Shown here: piece after piece, positions 10,741-24,900 of the stretch
How the letters are laid out: every line of letters starts with the position of its first letter
How positions within the stretch are numbered: the stretch's first letter is position 1
The notes under the pieces: model-generated
Told to the model about the DNA's origin: nothing
Databases searched by the model: none
What the model saw: the letters and a program-made list of their open reading frames with translations, nothing else
Origin: Epiperipatus broadwayi
Lineage: Eukaryota > Onychophora > Udeonychophora > Euonychophora > Peripatidae
Length of the DNA: 64,000 nt
Direction of reading: 5' to 3'
Assembly: GCA_028023455.1 (NCBI GenBank)
Contig: JAQFVV010012531.1
Coordinates: 1,548,001 to 1,612,000 of the forward strand
Made by a program: the position numbers and the translations under genes

Positions 10741-13700
10741 CATTCGTAGGGTCTTGAGTTTTGGAGCACGGGTGAATGAGTTGAAGTTTGGTCAGTTTTG
10801 AGGTCTTATCATTTCCTACTGATCAGTTTTGGTCTCTTTGCCTGGATTCTAAACTCTGTTATGTGAATGAACAAACTTGACTCTCACACCCCCAAATATA
10901 AGAATATTCAACTTTCCAGAATATATCAGTTTCGATTTATTTGAATTTTGAAGCACTTTGTGTGAATATCACTGGAATAAAATATATTTAAAAAACTATT
11001 CATATCTTCATCATTTGGCAAATGAAAAGTCTAGTTAGTATTACTTTTTTTTTTACTGTTTTTCTATGAGAGTTTGTCATAGAAGCCTTTACCTTGCAAT
11101 GGGCTATTGAAAGACTGTTTTACTTACAATATAAAAAATATATTAAAATAAAATATTAACTTTTCTAGCTTACATTTAATCTGCACTAAACTTCATCAGG
11201 CCACCTCACATCATCAAGCAGTCATTGATATCACATTGTAGTATCAAACAATCCATTGTTTGATTTGTTTAATAAAAGATAGATGTAGTGCAAATAGTTC
11301 ATTTTACTGATTGATGGCAGGCAATAGCCAAAAATTAGTAGAATAATATGAAATGGATTTCAGCTGTAAATTTTTTTTAAGATTATTGTAAGCTGTGACA
11401 TTAAGGTTGGTGTATTAATTCCAGCTTTTAATATAATAACTGATTTTTGCAGTTGCCACAGATAATATTTTAAATATAATATTAATTTTAGTGTCAGTAC
11501 AGAAATATGGGAAGAGAATGAAGACTTTCATAGTTTTGCAAATATTCTAATGGCATTTTTTTTTACATGCTTTTAACATGGTTAAACTTGAAATAGTAAT
11601 TAATCCTCTTAAATGAGTTATTGAAGAAGCCTTTTTTTTATTTCTTATCTTATTCATTTACATTTGTGTTAATTTGAATTGCAATCCACAGTTAATGAGT
11701 CACATTGTTTATTTCATTTCATTATTAAATATATCTATATACAAAACAATTCCTATCAAAATAAATATTGTATCTTCTTTTTTTTTTATTAAATATATAT
11801 TCTGCTTAACATGATGGTGTCTAACTTTTTATAAATTCTTTATATATTTATAAAAGCAAGGTAATTAAAATATATTTGCTTTCATAAGTGAATAAAATCA
11901 ACTCTTAGACATTTTGTTCATAGTTATTATACAAAGTATAGAAGGATATATGCATATAGAAATTTGTTTACTTTGTGAATTAATATTCTATTTCAAAAGA
12001 ATATTTAAAAGGGACAAAATTTTTATAATTAAATTCTGTTATTAAGAATAATGAAGAAATCTTTTTTGTGTAGAGAAAGTGTCTAATTTAATCCTTATGT
12101 AAAATATTTATTATTAACATGTTATTTGAATAAAATAGTCAAAATTCACTTAATCATTTGTATCTGGGAACTATTTTTACAATTTTTTTCATATACCAGT
12201 GGAAAAAATAGTGATAGAATCTGATTTCAATGTAAACATATCAAAATATGAAACAGTATAATGAATCAGAAAAAAGAAAATTAAAATATAATTCTTAATG
12301 AGATTTTTGATAGTTTATCTGCAGCAGTTTTTTCAAAATCAAGATTGTAATTATTAATGAAAATGCTCATTGGTTAAAGAACTTATAATTTCATGATTTT
12401 CATATCTAAATATGCTGATTTCTTTCTAAATATATAATCCTATAATATTTTATGTGTGCAATATTTGTCACAAATGGATATTTGTTTGGTATATTTTGAA
12501 ATGCCTTCTTTTATTTCAGATACAAATTACTTTGGATATTAATTGATTTCAGTCCCATCTGATTTATCAAATATTGTCGAGATCTGATTTGAAATTTCAG
12601 TCATGTTTAATTTATTTTGATAAACATTTGAAATAAAAAAACAATGTTGTCACTCTTTTTAAAATCATCTCTCACTTAATATTTTCAATTACTGTAATAA
12701 ATTTTATTGAATTATACGAGAAAAGAAATGACCTAGCAAGAAAGCACACCATAATTGATCAATAGTTATCTTGATGAGTATATTAGCACATAAAGTTGTT
12801 TTTTTAAGATGCCAAATACATATATTTATCAATATGCATCACATTTAACCCACTTTGGCATCTAGAAAGACTATTGTAAATGTTCTTAGAAGTCAATAAA
12901 TGTATTGTTAGCTTTTTTTTTTTTTTGTTTTCATTTATGTAAGGGATCGTTAAATTTTATGATACACAAGATACTGCAATAGTTTTCTTTCAGTAAACGT
13001 ACATGTGATTATTGAGATATGAGTAAAAGTAATATATTTACTTCTCAATGTAATTTGGTGCAATGATTGATCATCAGATTCAAAGTTTGAGATTTCTAAA
13101 TCTATTCTCTGCTGAGTAAAGTTAATAACAAAAATCTTAATAATTATTAACCATATAATTATACACTTATTTAAATGGCAGCTCAGAAAGAGCAAGAGAC
13201 TGAGTTATGTCAATTTTTGTATGTTTGTCTATATTGTATATATGTGTGTGTGTGTGTACAAAAGAGTATTAAGAATGAGTATATTATTTTTCTTCCATAT
13301 ATAATTTTAATAATTTATTAAAGTAGATTTTTAAAATATAATGTATATCTATAAATCCTAACTTTTCTGAGAGAAAAGTTTGGTACAAAAACATATCTAA
13401 ACAATTTAGTGTATTCAGAAATGTCACTTGCTGATGTCAACCAGACACTATGCCAAGCCAAAAAGCAAAAATTATTGTAAAATGATTGAAGAAAATTCAC
13501 TCTCTGTTCAAGTTTTATTGTAGTCATTTCCATTTTTCAAATTGTAGAAATGTTGTTTTTAAAATGTAATACAAAGTATTTATAGAGCTTTAATAAAATA
13601 TTATGGTATAAACAATAAGAAATAACTAAAATATTATTAAAAAGTTACATGAGATTCTCAATGTCTTGCAAATAGGAAAAGATATACTATAAAGATTACC

Positions 13701-14518
13701 ACTCACAACTTTGCTCTTTTATTGATTCAGTCATTAATAAAAAGGAACAGAAGATACAAAGTCTTTATTATATTTAGGGCCATATATATTAACTTGCTTT
13801 TATAGTTATAATATTTTAAAGCATAGATAATCAGTAAGCTATTTTGCATATACGAAATGAATTTCAAATAACTACAAGATCCGATATTGAGCCTGCTAAG
13901 TTAGCAGTTGATAAAAAGATACCATCTGACTGTAAAATACTAGAAGCTTTTTTGATTATTCTCAAATGTCAAAAACAGACATTAACATCTGAATAAAATA
14001 ATATTAGAAAAAAAAAAAAATTAAAGCTTTTTAAAGTTATCTATACAAAAAATTTAGATGTGAGATAATAAAAGAATATTTTGAGTTTTTTGCATCTTGG
14101 TTTAACTTTCTTAATTCAATAATATTCAAAATTAATTAGGTAACAGAAAACTACATTTGGAGAAATTAATCATATTGTCATTGATCCTAACACAATTTTC
14201 ATTTAATAAAATGATCTAAATTTAGTTATACCAAAATTAGGTTTCATAAAGCATACATTATATTTCTATAATATAAAATAAATATTTTGAAGCAGGGATA
14301 GCACAGTCCACCTAATTAATAAATGAGATGACAAAAACCGTGCACTCATTTTTCAGATAGAAGAATTTACAAAATAAATTTAAGTCATCTTCTTAAAAGA
14401 AACGTTAAATATGTACAATTTAATGAAAAGAAATGTTTATGCAGATTTAAAAACGTACCAAAAATTTAAAATTATACCAGCAAAAACAATCTAAATCCGG
14501 AAATCATATTTTCTTTGT
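10741..14518. other. AT-rich sequence without recognised features
   Basis: Only low-complexity runs, including a short GT tract near 13243. Reading frames here are short and show no recognisable domain. Confidence 0.5.
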
Positions 14519-15255
14519 GAAAATAACAAAGAAACTTTTTTATACTTCTTTGAAAAATATAACGCTTTCAAATGGTTAATTAAGTTAACAAGTTTTGCAC
14601 ATACTACAAATAAACTTAAAAAAATAAAAAATTTAACCCATAATGCAATACTAATATTACTAAATGCTCTAAAAGCAATCTGATCTATTCAGTATGATTT
14701 TATTTTTATTAAAATAATGGACTCAAGAACTAAATAATAAATAAAGCAAGTATCTCCCAAAATAAAAGGTGCAAACAATGTGGACATCATCAGTCTTACT
14801 GTATTTGAAATGAGATAAACAATTGTAGGGAAAGAATTAAAGTAACCAAAAGCATAGTTAAATGGATGTAATTGTAAAATATTCATTAATGAAAATAACA
14901 AAGAAGCATTTTTATACTTCTTTGAGGAATATAAAGCTTTCAATGGTTAACAAGTTTTGCATATATTGCAAATAAAACTTTGATAAATAGGAAAAATAAA
15001 AATTGCAATAGTATTATTACATGCACTAAAAGCAATTGATCTATTCAGTATGATTTTATTTTTGTTAATATAATGGGCTCAATAATTAAAGCAAGTATCT
15101 CCCAAAACAGAAAATGCAAACCATGTGGGCATCATCAATCTTACTATATTTGAATTGTGATGAGTGAAAAATTATAGGTAAAGAACTGAAGTAATTAAAA
15201 ATGTAGTAAATAATCTAATTATGTGAAGACTTTTCATTAAAAAAAGTATTTAAAT
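14519..15255. repeat. Tandem duplication, unit ~370 bp, two copies
   Basis: Copy 1 starts at 14519 and copy 2 at 14889, both with GAAAATAACAAAGAA and then a TTTATACTTCTTTGA box. They share further blocks, such as the one at 14682-14780 repeated at 15038-15105. They differ by many substitutions and small indels, so the duplication is not recent. No ORF or RNA motif recognised. Confidence 0.8.
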
Positions 15256-15784
15256 TAATGACTGATTGTTTACACTCTCAATGTTTGGTAATTTCTAATA
15301 ATATAGTATGCATTTAAAATGTTTATATATGATAATAAAAAATAAAAAAACCCATAATCATTCATTGTTGTTCAAACTAAATCAATAACTGATTCAACTT
15401 TCTTTTAATGTAAAGACTATCCAATAACTTTAGCATTATATGATTAAAAAAATTATAAAGGTGAACAAAAACTTATATCATTTAATTATATGTGTTTTGC
15501 TGTTAATCTCAATTCAACGAACTTTCATTTAATGTCATTGGAAATAAGTCATTAGCTCAATAATGTGTTACCATGGATGTTTGGCCTTTTGCAATATTAT
15601 TTGTGTATATTTGCAATGGAGTGATCTTAATTTCTGTAGCAGCTTATATTTATGGAGGTATCATGACAGCCTTAAGATTGCAGTGAATGCTATTTTATGT
15701 TTAATTGGATATTTAATGATTTTGTGAGATTCTTACATAAAGCAAAAATTGCCATCACAATATTACTTAAACATTTAACAATTT
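15256..15784. other. AT-rich spacer
   Basis: No supported feature. Confidence 0.5.
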
Positions 15785-16035
15785 TCAATACAGTAGTGCC
15801 ACCCAATGCAAGCCTTAGTAATCAGTGGATGCACGAAGGTTTGTGAATACAATCCTTGACTAGTGCCTACTCATCCAATATCCTCAGACCAAATAACTAG
15901 GCACTAGATAGGGATTTTATGCCCAAACGTTGCATCCATTATTGCTAATTTTTGCACTAGATAGGATAACTATATGGAGAGTTTGCTATTGTTTTAACAG
16001 CAGGTGTAAGCATAGGAAATGGTGATCATGTGATG
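15785..16035. mobile_element. Fold-back element A copy 2, centre deleted
   Basis: The left arm (ACAGTAGTGCCACCC onward, 15792-15890) and right arm (15895-15985) are inverted and match the outer parts of copy 1. The centre that carries the hammerheads in copies 1 and 4 is gone. The tail segment (ATGGTGATCATGTGATG, about 16019-16035) is at the right end, so this copy is in the opposite orientation to copy 1. Confidence 0.75.
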
Positions 16036-18750
16036 TTTTAGTGATTTTACACAAAATTACTAGTTGATCTATTTCTAAATTACTCTTTCCTATAGTTTTG
16101 TAAACTTTGCAATGGGTCTGTAAATATAATTCTGGGTTTATGAACTCATAGGCTGGTTGCAGTCTTTTAAATTTTGCTCCAGTTTTATTTTGTCTTTGAT
16201 TTCTTATGATAGAAAGATTTTGATCCTTTATTTTAAAATCTTCAAAAATATAAAATATTGTAACAGTACAGAAAATAGGGGTTATTAAGAGAACCTGAGG
16301 TTATAATGTGGGTAGCCATTTGAAACAGTATGAAAATAGTGGTCTCACAAGTTGGGTGACAATTGTAATTGTACACCACATTAGGGCTGAATTAGAAGGA
16401 GATAAGAAACCATTATCATCCCCAAATAAACAAAATATAAAATTAAATATAAAAGGAATGAGCATGACTGATCACAACAGAACTAATTATAAGTTCACCA
16501 GCATTTCACAAAAGTAATAATCATTCATCATTATGAATGATCAATAATAAAAATAAATCTTCAATCAATCTTGTAACTGGATTTGAAAGTGGTCCACTAT
16601 AGACCAGACTAATTATTTAGCCGCTGCCAAACCTAGAACAGAAATAAAAACAGTTATCTAGATGCACATATCCAAGTGCTACTCCATCAAAATACAATAA
16701 GTCAAATAATGCTGAAATACTAAAACATTCTGACCATCATCAATGCTCTGGTCACTTAGTATCATTAATGTACTGGCCAACTATAAGCTAAATTTCTGAA
16801 GAAATAATAAATAAGATGAAATGTAGTACATGGACTTTAAAGGATTTCCCTTTTGCGCTAACCAGGTTCATCATCATCTGGATGTTCATAACACTAAACA
16901 TAAAACGCTACTCCATAACTAACTGTTATGCACAAATCTAGCTCAGGAGCAGCTTACTATAAATCACCTCAAATACTTCTTAAGTTTACCCTACTATAAT
17001 ATACATTATACATAAGAGCAATCTGTTATAACATCCCAAAATTTTATTAACTATTTGCATATTTAAAATATTCCCAACAAAATTTATGCATTTTATCATC
17101 CTAAGCTGCAGTTAGTCATTTGGTTTTGAACTGCCCTCTGGTAGTGCTGTTAGATTGTGAAATTATTCAGGAAATTTGAAAAGTAACTCCATACCTATGG
17201 ACAAGGTAATACATTTTTATTTATTTTATTTTTATATGCTGTATGATATAATATTTATGCCATCAATTATAAAAGATTTTCAAAGTATCCTCCACGAATA
17301 TTCAGGCATATGCCTATACAGATTTAATCTTATTATCAAACAGTTTTTAATTCATCACTTGTTACGCATTCAATTAATGATATGATTTTCGCTTTCAATT
17401 CTCCAGTGAATATCAATGGTCTATTTATATATCTTGATTTTGTCAGTTCACCAAAAATAACTCTGGAGGGCTCAGTTCACTGATTTGAGAGACTACAAAT
17501 CTTTAGAAATTATATAATCACTAAAGATCTCCAAAAGAAGAGTTATAGATTATCCACAGTATGTGCTGTGGTGCTATTTTGCTTTGGCACTGTTGTTTCA
17601 AATTTGTTTTTAACATCAGTTGTACAATGTTCTCTGAAATAGCACTCCTTCAAAAATGTGTTCTAGAGTTAAAAGCAATTTTGAATCAATCTATGGTACA
17701 ACATGCTACAGCAAGCCCATAAGTTTCAATATTGTCAACTGACAAATTCAAAATGTCCTGTCTGATTTATTTGTTTATAGTTTTTAAACACATGATATAA
17801 TAAAAATGCATATCTAGGTAATTGAAAATTTGTAAAAAAAAAATTAACAGATCACTTTAATTTATATATTTATAAAATTTATGTTGTTTATATTCATCTG
17901 ACTAATTATCAATAATATTGCATGGACATTTAGTCTGGGTCATACCTGAAATTATCTGGATGATAAGGACTGTTATTTTGCAGATACTATAATGGCAATA
18001 TAAGCAACATATGGATCAAAATTAAAAATCCTGCCATTTTTTTTTTTTTTTAATTTGTAGGGAAATTATACTAGATTAATAATCTGATTTAATAACAACA
18101 GTTTTTTGATTAATGGGCTTTAAAATGTTTTTCCAAATGAGAAGTGATTTAGATATATCATCACATTTATTCTTGTAGTCTAGTCTCTTAAGAATGTTAG
18201 TCGCCTCTATTTTTTTTTTTATTGTGATGAATAGGATCTGGTAGAATCTTGATGTTACTCATTCTTATAAATCCTCTACATTTTAAAAATAGCATTCTAT
18301 TACCCCGATGATGTCAAATACAATCCATATGAAATGGCACAATATTACTGCTAATTATACCCAGATTAACAAGGAAAATATATCTTTTGTATTTATTAAC
18401 TAAAAATTTTGAATTGTATTTTTTTGTGTGTCTTATTACCTTTAAAACACTGATATTTTAGATGGATTTCAAACACTTATCTAAATAATGTAGGTGGCTC
18501 TCTAAATGTTTATGTTGCTGGAAATACTACTAGTGGAAAACATGATCAACTATCATGTGGCATAGTTATTTCATTGAATTCAGAATTTTAAAAAAGTTAT
18601 ATTAAAAACAGGTTTTTGATAAAATTATTTTTTATAAAATTTTTTTTATATGAATGAGAATTGTCATTTTATCACATTCATTTAATTGCACCCATGTCTT
18701 TTTAAAATCTCTGACTTTGAATCAATATATTCATCCATTTGGACAATTTT
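16036..18750. other. AT-rich sequence without recognised gene
   Basis: The part at 16270-17000 has more balanced composition than its flanks but no recognisable protein, splice pattern or repeat family. Confidence 0.45.
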
Positions 18751-18764
18751 ATAAAGTCTTTATG

Positions 18765-19228
18765 TAAATGAGGCATTTATTTTATATAGCGCTATGTTTA
18801 TAAATTGTAATAAACTAAAGATCAGCCTTTCAAGCTAACGTACATGCACTTTTTTATGAATCTTAGTACTAATAAATGAATACTTTCATTTCCAACACAA
18901 GATAGTCTTTTCGAAAGAATAGAATGAATCACATATGTTTAGTTTCATTTAAGAATGATATTTCGTAAATTCTAGATAATTTCGTGGGCGTCATTCATTC
19001 AGACATAGTAAAAAGTAATTTAAAGTGAGTGGTTTATCCTCACGCTTTCATTTCCGGTACTTAAGATTTGTCCATATATAAGCATTTGAGTTGAAAGAAT
19101 AGGTGATTCATTCTATTTTTTTGAAAAGACTTTATCTTGTGTTGGAAGTGAAAGTATTCATTTATTAGTATTAATATTCATAAAAAAGCGCATGTACGTT
19201 AGCTTGAAAGGCTGATCTTTAGTTTATT
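18765..19228 (-). mobile_element. Small retroposon E, copy 2, inverted-pair form with 14-bp direct repeats
   Basis: Flanked by ATAAAGTCTTTATG at 18751-18764 and 19229-19242. The left arm 18809-18932 and right arm 19103-19228 are inverted copies of about 124 bp around a 170-base centre. The left end (TAAATGAGGCATTTATTTTA, then AGCGCTATG) is the constant end seen in the other two copies. Unlike them, this one is a head-to-head pair. Confidence 0.75.
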
Positions 19229-19584
19229 ATAAAGTCTTTATGAAAAACGAAACATCTTAAATTATGCATCTTCTAATTCTTTTTAATCTGATCTTTTCTA
19301 AATTTGTATTGATTACAATAATTAGCAGATAAACAACATAATTAGTGTTTCTGCATACTGTTGCTTATTGCCAGTATTTTTACTAATATCAGTTACTGAA
19401 GTATAAATCATCCAGAAAATAGGTAAGATTGGTGCTAATTAGTAAATAATCAGCTTCTCATAAAAAAAATTAAAAATATTAATCATGTTTTACCTATGAA
19501 AACCTTCATTTCAACTTATGCCTATTTATTCATAAATTTATAAAAGTAAAAATTCCATACTCTTATAATTGGAAAACTTTTTAT

Positions 19585-19640
19585 TATTATATTTTGACGT
19601 TTCAGCCAAGTCTAGTTGGCCATCGTCAGAAATATTAAAG
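19585..19640 (-). ncRNA. Hammerhead-like ribozyme motif (family C)
   Basis: On the - strand: core CTGACGA (19623-19629), stem II with GCCAA pairing TTGGC, then GAAAC (19599-19603) followed by GTC. The ACGT stem III is a 4-base palindrome as in Penelope-type hammerheads. Stem I is AT-only and weak, with one bulge. It lies 330 bases before HINT1 exon 19967 and in the antisense direction. A solitary piece with no partner arm recognised. Confidence 0.65.
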
Positions 19641-19966
19641 GAAAATTGAAAATGAAGATTACTCAATGATAATTATAATTGCATAAATATATAAATCTAA
19701 AGCATAAACATTAGTGAAGGTTACTGATAGTAATGTTTGTGCTGTATTTTTATCATTTTCAATTTTTTTTTTTTTGTAATTATTTTTGAAAATGGATAAG
19801 TAGATTTGACAGAAATTCAAAATATAATGATAAAAAAAAAATTCCAGTTAAACAAAGAATAGAAGATTATGGCATTAATGGATGTTTGTATTTGGAAAAT
19901 GCAAGAAATGTTCTTGAAGATTTTAATAAGTAAACAAAAAATGTTCTATTTTTATATATATTATAG

Positions 19967-20098
<132 letters not shown>

Positions 20099-20819
20099 TA
20101 AAAATCAGAGAAAGAAACAAGTTAGTGTATATATTAATTTGGTTTTTATTATGTGTGTGTATAATCAATCAAATTAATTTAGTTTCCCTGATTTGCACTC
20201 TATAACCATGTAAGCTATCTGCTTAATGAAAAAGACATTAAACTAATCTCTATCATTACATATATATATATATTGGATAACCTTTATCATCAAATAAGCT
20301 AGAGATTTAAACACCTAAATTTTTTCACCAGAAATTATAATACAACTTTTTGTTTAAATAAGATAGTTGCTTACTGGTTGGTTTTAAATCTGAAATATCT
20401 TTGCAATCAAATATACATATTTATTGTATTAATAAAGGATAATTTATAATTTCTGTTTATATTAGAACATCTGATGTATACACATCACATTTTAAGAAAT
20501 AAATATATAAATAATTGATTACTACAAATTCTTAATGTTCATTTCTTATAGTGAATGCACATTAATAGACTGCTCATCAACATATACCTGCCATTATGAC
20601 AAGTTTACTTGCTTTTTATCTCTGAGTTTAAGATCAAAAAATGCCATAATTCTTCTCAGTTTCCTGATAGTTCTTAAATGAAATATTAATTGATTTTTTT
20701 TTTTGAAGGCAAATAAATAAATATGTGAATGATTTTTTTTTTTAGATACATACAATCATAATATGCAATTCATTTCCAGGAGGCTGTAAATTATCAGCCA
20801 AGGCAGCAGTTGATGCCAA

Positions 20820-23230
20820 AGGTAGAATAAGCTAGGAATCTGATTGGGAACCCACATTGATGATGGTGACTTTTTATTTAGGTATCTACAACTGCTGATC
20901 ACTTTCAAATAAAGGAAAATTGCATGAATTGGAGAAACAATTATCTTGTATTGAATAGAACATTATTGAAGTTTGTGAAATTAGAAGAAAGGTGAAGTCA
21001 CATTTAAGTTAAAAAATGGATATATATTTTACTACAAAGGTATAAATATTGGAAGCACCATTATAAATAAAAAGTGGCAAAATAATATTGAGAATGTTTA
21101 TGGTATATCAAATAGAGTGACAAGATTCATTATAATGGAAAGTATATCAAATGCAGATAATTCAGATTTATGCCTCGACAAGTTCTCATAATGAATAAGT
21201 AGAGAATTTTTATATAGATGTACAAAATATTTTTAATCAGACAATACATTTTAAAATTATTATTTAAATCTTTAATACTACTTTGAAAAATGAAAATGCT
21301 GTAGATAAATTTGGTTATAATGACAGAAATGAGTGAGGTCATAGACTTATGGAATTTATAGAAGGTAAAAAAAAACAATGTACTATTAATTAATTTTTTT
21401 TTAAAAAAAAAATGGTAAATTGAAATGAATATTCTTAATAGGTTCAACACAGGAAATGATTATCATTTAATGAGATCTAAGATACATACTAATGCAAATC
21501 AAGAGAGACAAAAATTATTTAAAAAGATAATTATTAACAAATGAGATTCGGAAATATTCTAGTGAATTTAAATTAGAGCTTGAAAATCAGTTTAAGTAAT
21601 TGAAGAATTTGAAAATGTTTTGGACATGATTGAGATCAAGAAGAAAATAACTGATGCTCTACTAAGAATTATTACCAAGATAGTTGGTATAAGAAAGCAG
21701 CAATTCACCAATAAATTATTAATTGAGACATGACAATATGAAGAAAAGAAGGAATATGCAAATATTTAAATATAATACCTTAAAAATAATTAAATAACTG
21801 GAATTCTGTAAAATAGTCACAAAAAAAGAAAAATGATATAATATAATCATGAGGGTTAAATGAAGTTATAAAAGATGATAAAAGTTTCAAAAGTAAAAAA
21901 TAATGTTTTGATATTGGAAAAAGTTATTCCAGCCATAAGAAGAAAAGATAGAAATGCTACTAAAAAGAAAACTTTATAACATTATGAAATGTGGAAAAAT
22001 TTTATAAAGAATTATATAATAATAGAAACAGGAAAATAAAATAATTGGACAATATCTGAATTATCAAATGAAAAAATAAAATGTACAATTAAATGTAGAA
22101 AGACCAGAAAAACTCCAGCATATAATGGAATTATTATTTTTATCTTGAAAGAAGCAAATATAGAAATGTTGCTGGCAGAATTATATACCAATTATCTAAA
22201 GGATAAAAATATACCAGATAATTGGGAAAATTATAATTAAAGATATTAATATTTAAGAAAGATAATAAAACTTACAAATTTATCAGTGTTTTATCAGATT
22301 TTATATAAGATCTATATGAAGATATTACAACTTGCTTACAATCAACATTAGGTTCAAACTAGCCAAAAGAAGAAGCTGTCGTCATAAGTGGTTCACATCC
22401 ATTTATTGAAAGAAGTTATAGAAAGATCAGTAAAATATGAATTACCATTGTGTTTTGGATTTGATAAATTATGAAAAAGCATTTGATTCTATAAGCATTT
22501 TTACAATAATTAAAGCTTTAAACTATTAAGATATAGACCTGAGATATTGTTATATTTTGAAGAATATTTATGATGACATTAAGAAGATGAATATTAATAA
22601 GGATGTATGACAAAGCAATTTCATATTTCCAAAACTTTTTACAACAGTTTTATAAGAAATATTTTGTGGATTAAAATGGGAAAGTAATGGAATAAAAATA
22701 CATGGATCATATTTAAGTCAAATAGATGTGGTTATTTTTACAAACAATGCTTAAGAATTTCAGGAAATATTGCAAGTTTTTAGATGACAGTCAGAATGTA
22801 GAATTAAAGATTAATGCTAAAAATAGATTTTCATAGTAGAAAACAATTAAGATTGGTAATTAGGTTTTTGCTAGAGTTCATCAATTAAAATTTTCTTAAT
22901 TGGATTATTAATACAAATGGTGACAATGAATGAATTTATAGAATTAAACTTGGATGAAGTGTTTATGGTATTTGTTTTAAAATGAAGGTTTTTGTTAGAT
23001 ATGTTTTTATCAGTTCTTACATATGGATTTGAGGCTTGGACCCTTTATAGGGCAGCAATGAAGAGATTCATACTACTGGTTAAATTATGAAAATATATAT
23101 GTATATGGGGATCAAAAGCAAAATACATGGGTGAGAAGATAAAGGTCTAAGAGTCACATCCTTGAAAGAATCCTGTATTCAATTGCTAGTGCCTGAAATG
23201 ATAATAGCAATTTATAATGATCATATTCAA
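20820..23230 (+). mobile_element. RTE-type LINE copy 1, decayed
   Basis: Broken + strand reading gives RTE landmarks in order: an EKQLSCIE..IIEVCEIRRK-like endonuclease start (20930-21000), an INKKWQNNIENVYGISNRV segment (21065-21120), a YNDRNEXGHRLMEF segment (about 21315-21365), an RFNTGNDYHLMRSK segment (21440-21480), and the RT motif YELPLCFGF..YEKAFDSI (22430-22490). The C-terminal end has been replaced or is too decayed. The YEKAFDS motif and the endonuclease spacing are typical of RTE/BovB-like elements. Many stops and frameshifts. It lies in the HINT1 intron, same strand. Confidence 0.8.
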
Positions 23231-24299
23231 TCATTAAAACATTGGACTATCATTTAGGTGGAGAGATTCTGGTGTTTAAATTTCTAGCTTACCTGATAAT
23301 TGGAGATTATTCCAAGATATAGATATAATAAGAGGGGTCCATTTGATGTCTTTTTCACTAGTTAATAGTTTATGATATAATACTGTGCAAATCAGATCTG
23401 CTGTGAACTAATTGATTATTTTATATATTTTCTTCAAACATAATGCTTTGTCATTACATATATGTTTGTGTTTATATATCATAACAGTGTTAATTGTTAA
23501 ATATGAAAATATAAAAGCAGATGATATATATAGATATATATATTGAGCATCTTAAATAAGAATAAAAGTAATAATATTTATTCATCATTTTTATTAGCAA
23601 TCATTCATAAATGAGAATGGTCATTCTACATTTACAAGAAAATACAGAGAAGCTCAAAGAATATACAATATTAAAAAGAAGAATTTTGCGTTATTATGCT
23701 AATCAATCCATGGGTCACAAATACATTATTTAATCTCTTTATTAACATCTTACGACATTGTCTTTTATTTATTTATTTTTTATTTTGCAGCAAACTTATC
23801 TAATTCTTAATTATATTATGTCCTCAGCAATCACTTTATAATATAATTAATCAAATGCCATTGAAATAAAATTTGCTGCTTTTCCCATATTAACCTTTAC
23901 TTAAATTTCCCATAAAATGCTTTAATGGAATCATTTTGATAGTGTTACTCTTTTTCCTCTTTACATATCCTATGCCCTTTCAGCTATAGATTTATTATAA
24001 TTACATCTTTGAATTACTTGAATTTAAGGTTCCTGGATTATGGCTAGAGCTGACATTTCTTAACTTCCAAATAACAAACCATTCAATTTTTTTTTTATAT
24101 GCATCACTTTTTTATGCTTATTTAATTGTCCTTCTTAGTTCTGCATAATTTGAAGTATCTAATATATTCTGTTGTTTTTTCTGTGTTTAAGAAAATGACA
24201 ATCTTATTTCTTCAGTCAATATTTTATTATAGTTTCTCACATTAACGGTAGAATGAAGATCTATTTTCCTGCCATTAAGTGATTATAGTCATTTTTCAT
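23231..24299. other. Intronic AT-rich sequence
   Basis: Contains one copy of a short dispersed repeat at 23598-23760; otherwise nothing supported. Confidence 0.5.
23598..23760 (+). repeat. Dispersed repeat F, copy 1
   Basis: Starts with the block CATAAATGAGAATGGTCATT and a following AAAATACAGAGA-type segment. A related longer copy is at 48068-48185 and a partial one at 26723-26770. Confidence 0.55.
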
Positions 24300-24900
24300 G
24301 TATTTATAAATTTATCTTGCCTTAAGAATTATTAGCTTTATTATCCCAGGAATACATAGTTAGAGTGCAGTTTGAAAGTTATAATTGCAGTTTTAAAATT
24401 ATATTAGTCTGCTTTCATAACAGTTTATTTAAACTTCTTTGAATTAATAATTTCACTCTCTGTAGTTAAGCTGCAATTTTTAGTGCCTATATAAACTTAT
24501 TAGACAATAGATAAATGGATTTCCATCTTTATTGTTAAAAGGAGGTTGCTTTACAACAGATTGAGATTGTTATTGATATTGGCATTGTATAAGTGTTGAC
24601 AGATTTCATGCATTTACATTTATAAACCTATTTAGCCTTGAGCATTATTAGCTTTATTATTTAAGTAATATATCATTGGAGTGCAGTTTGAAAGTTATAA
24701 TTGAGTATTTGTTAATCTGCTTTCAGAACAGGTTATATTTAACTCATTGTTTTTTTTAAATTTCTTTTAATTAATAATTTCACTCTTTATAGTCAAGTTG
24801 CAATCTTTAGTGATTAGGGATTATTGATTGCTATTGATATTGTTTAAAAGTTGACTGCTTTCATGTATTTACATTATTACTATTGAACAGACTAGGCCCA
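24300..24900. repeat. Tandem pair of dispersed repeat G (~300 bp unit)
   Basis: Two diverged units, about 24300-24600 and 24615-24900. Each contains GAGTGCAGTTTGAAAGTTAT, a TCTGCTTTCA box and TTAATAATTTCACTCT in the same order. A third copy is at 45400-45745. No coding potential recognised. Confidence 0.75.

Noticed and set aside
14800-14820. CTGATGA on the - strand in the 370-base repeat
   Set aside because: No GAAAC follows at a usable distance and the second repeat copy reads TTGATGA, so not called a hammerhead.
19800-19930. Open stretch just upstream of the HINT1 exon (reading PVKQRIEDYGINGCLYLENA)
   Set aside because: Not HINT1 N-terminal sequence; could be a transposon scrap; no splice signals that decide it.
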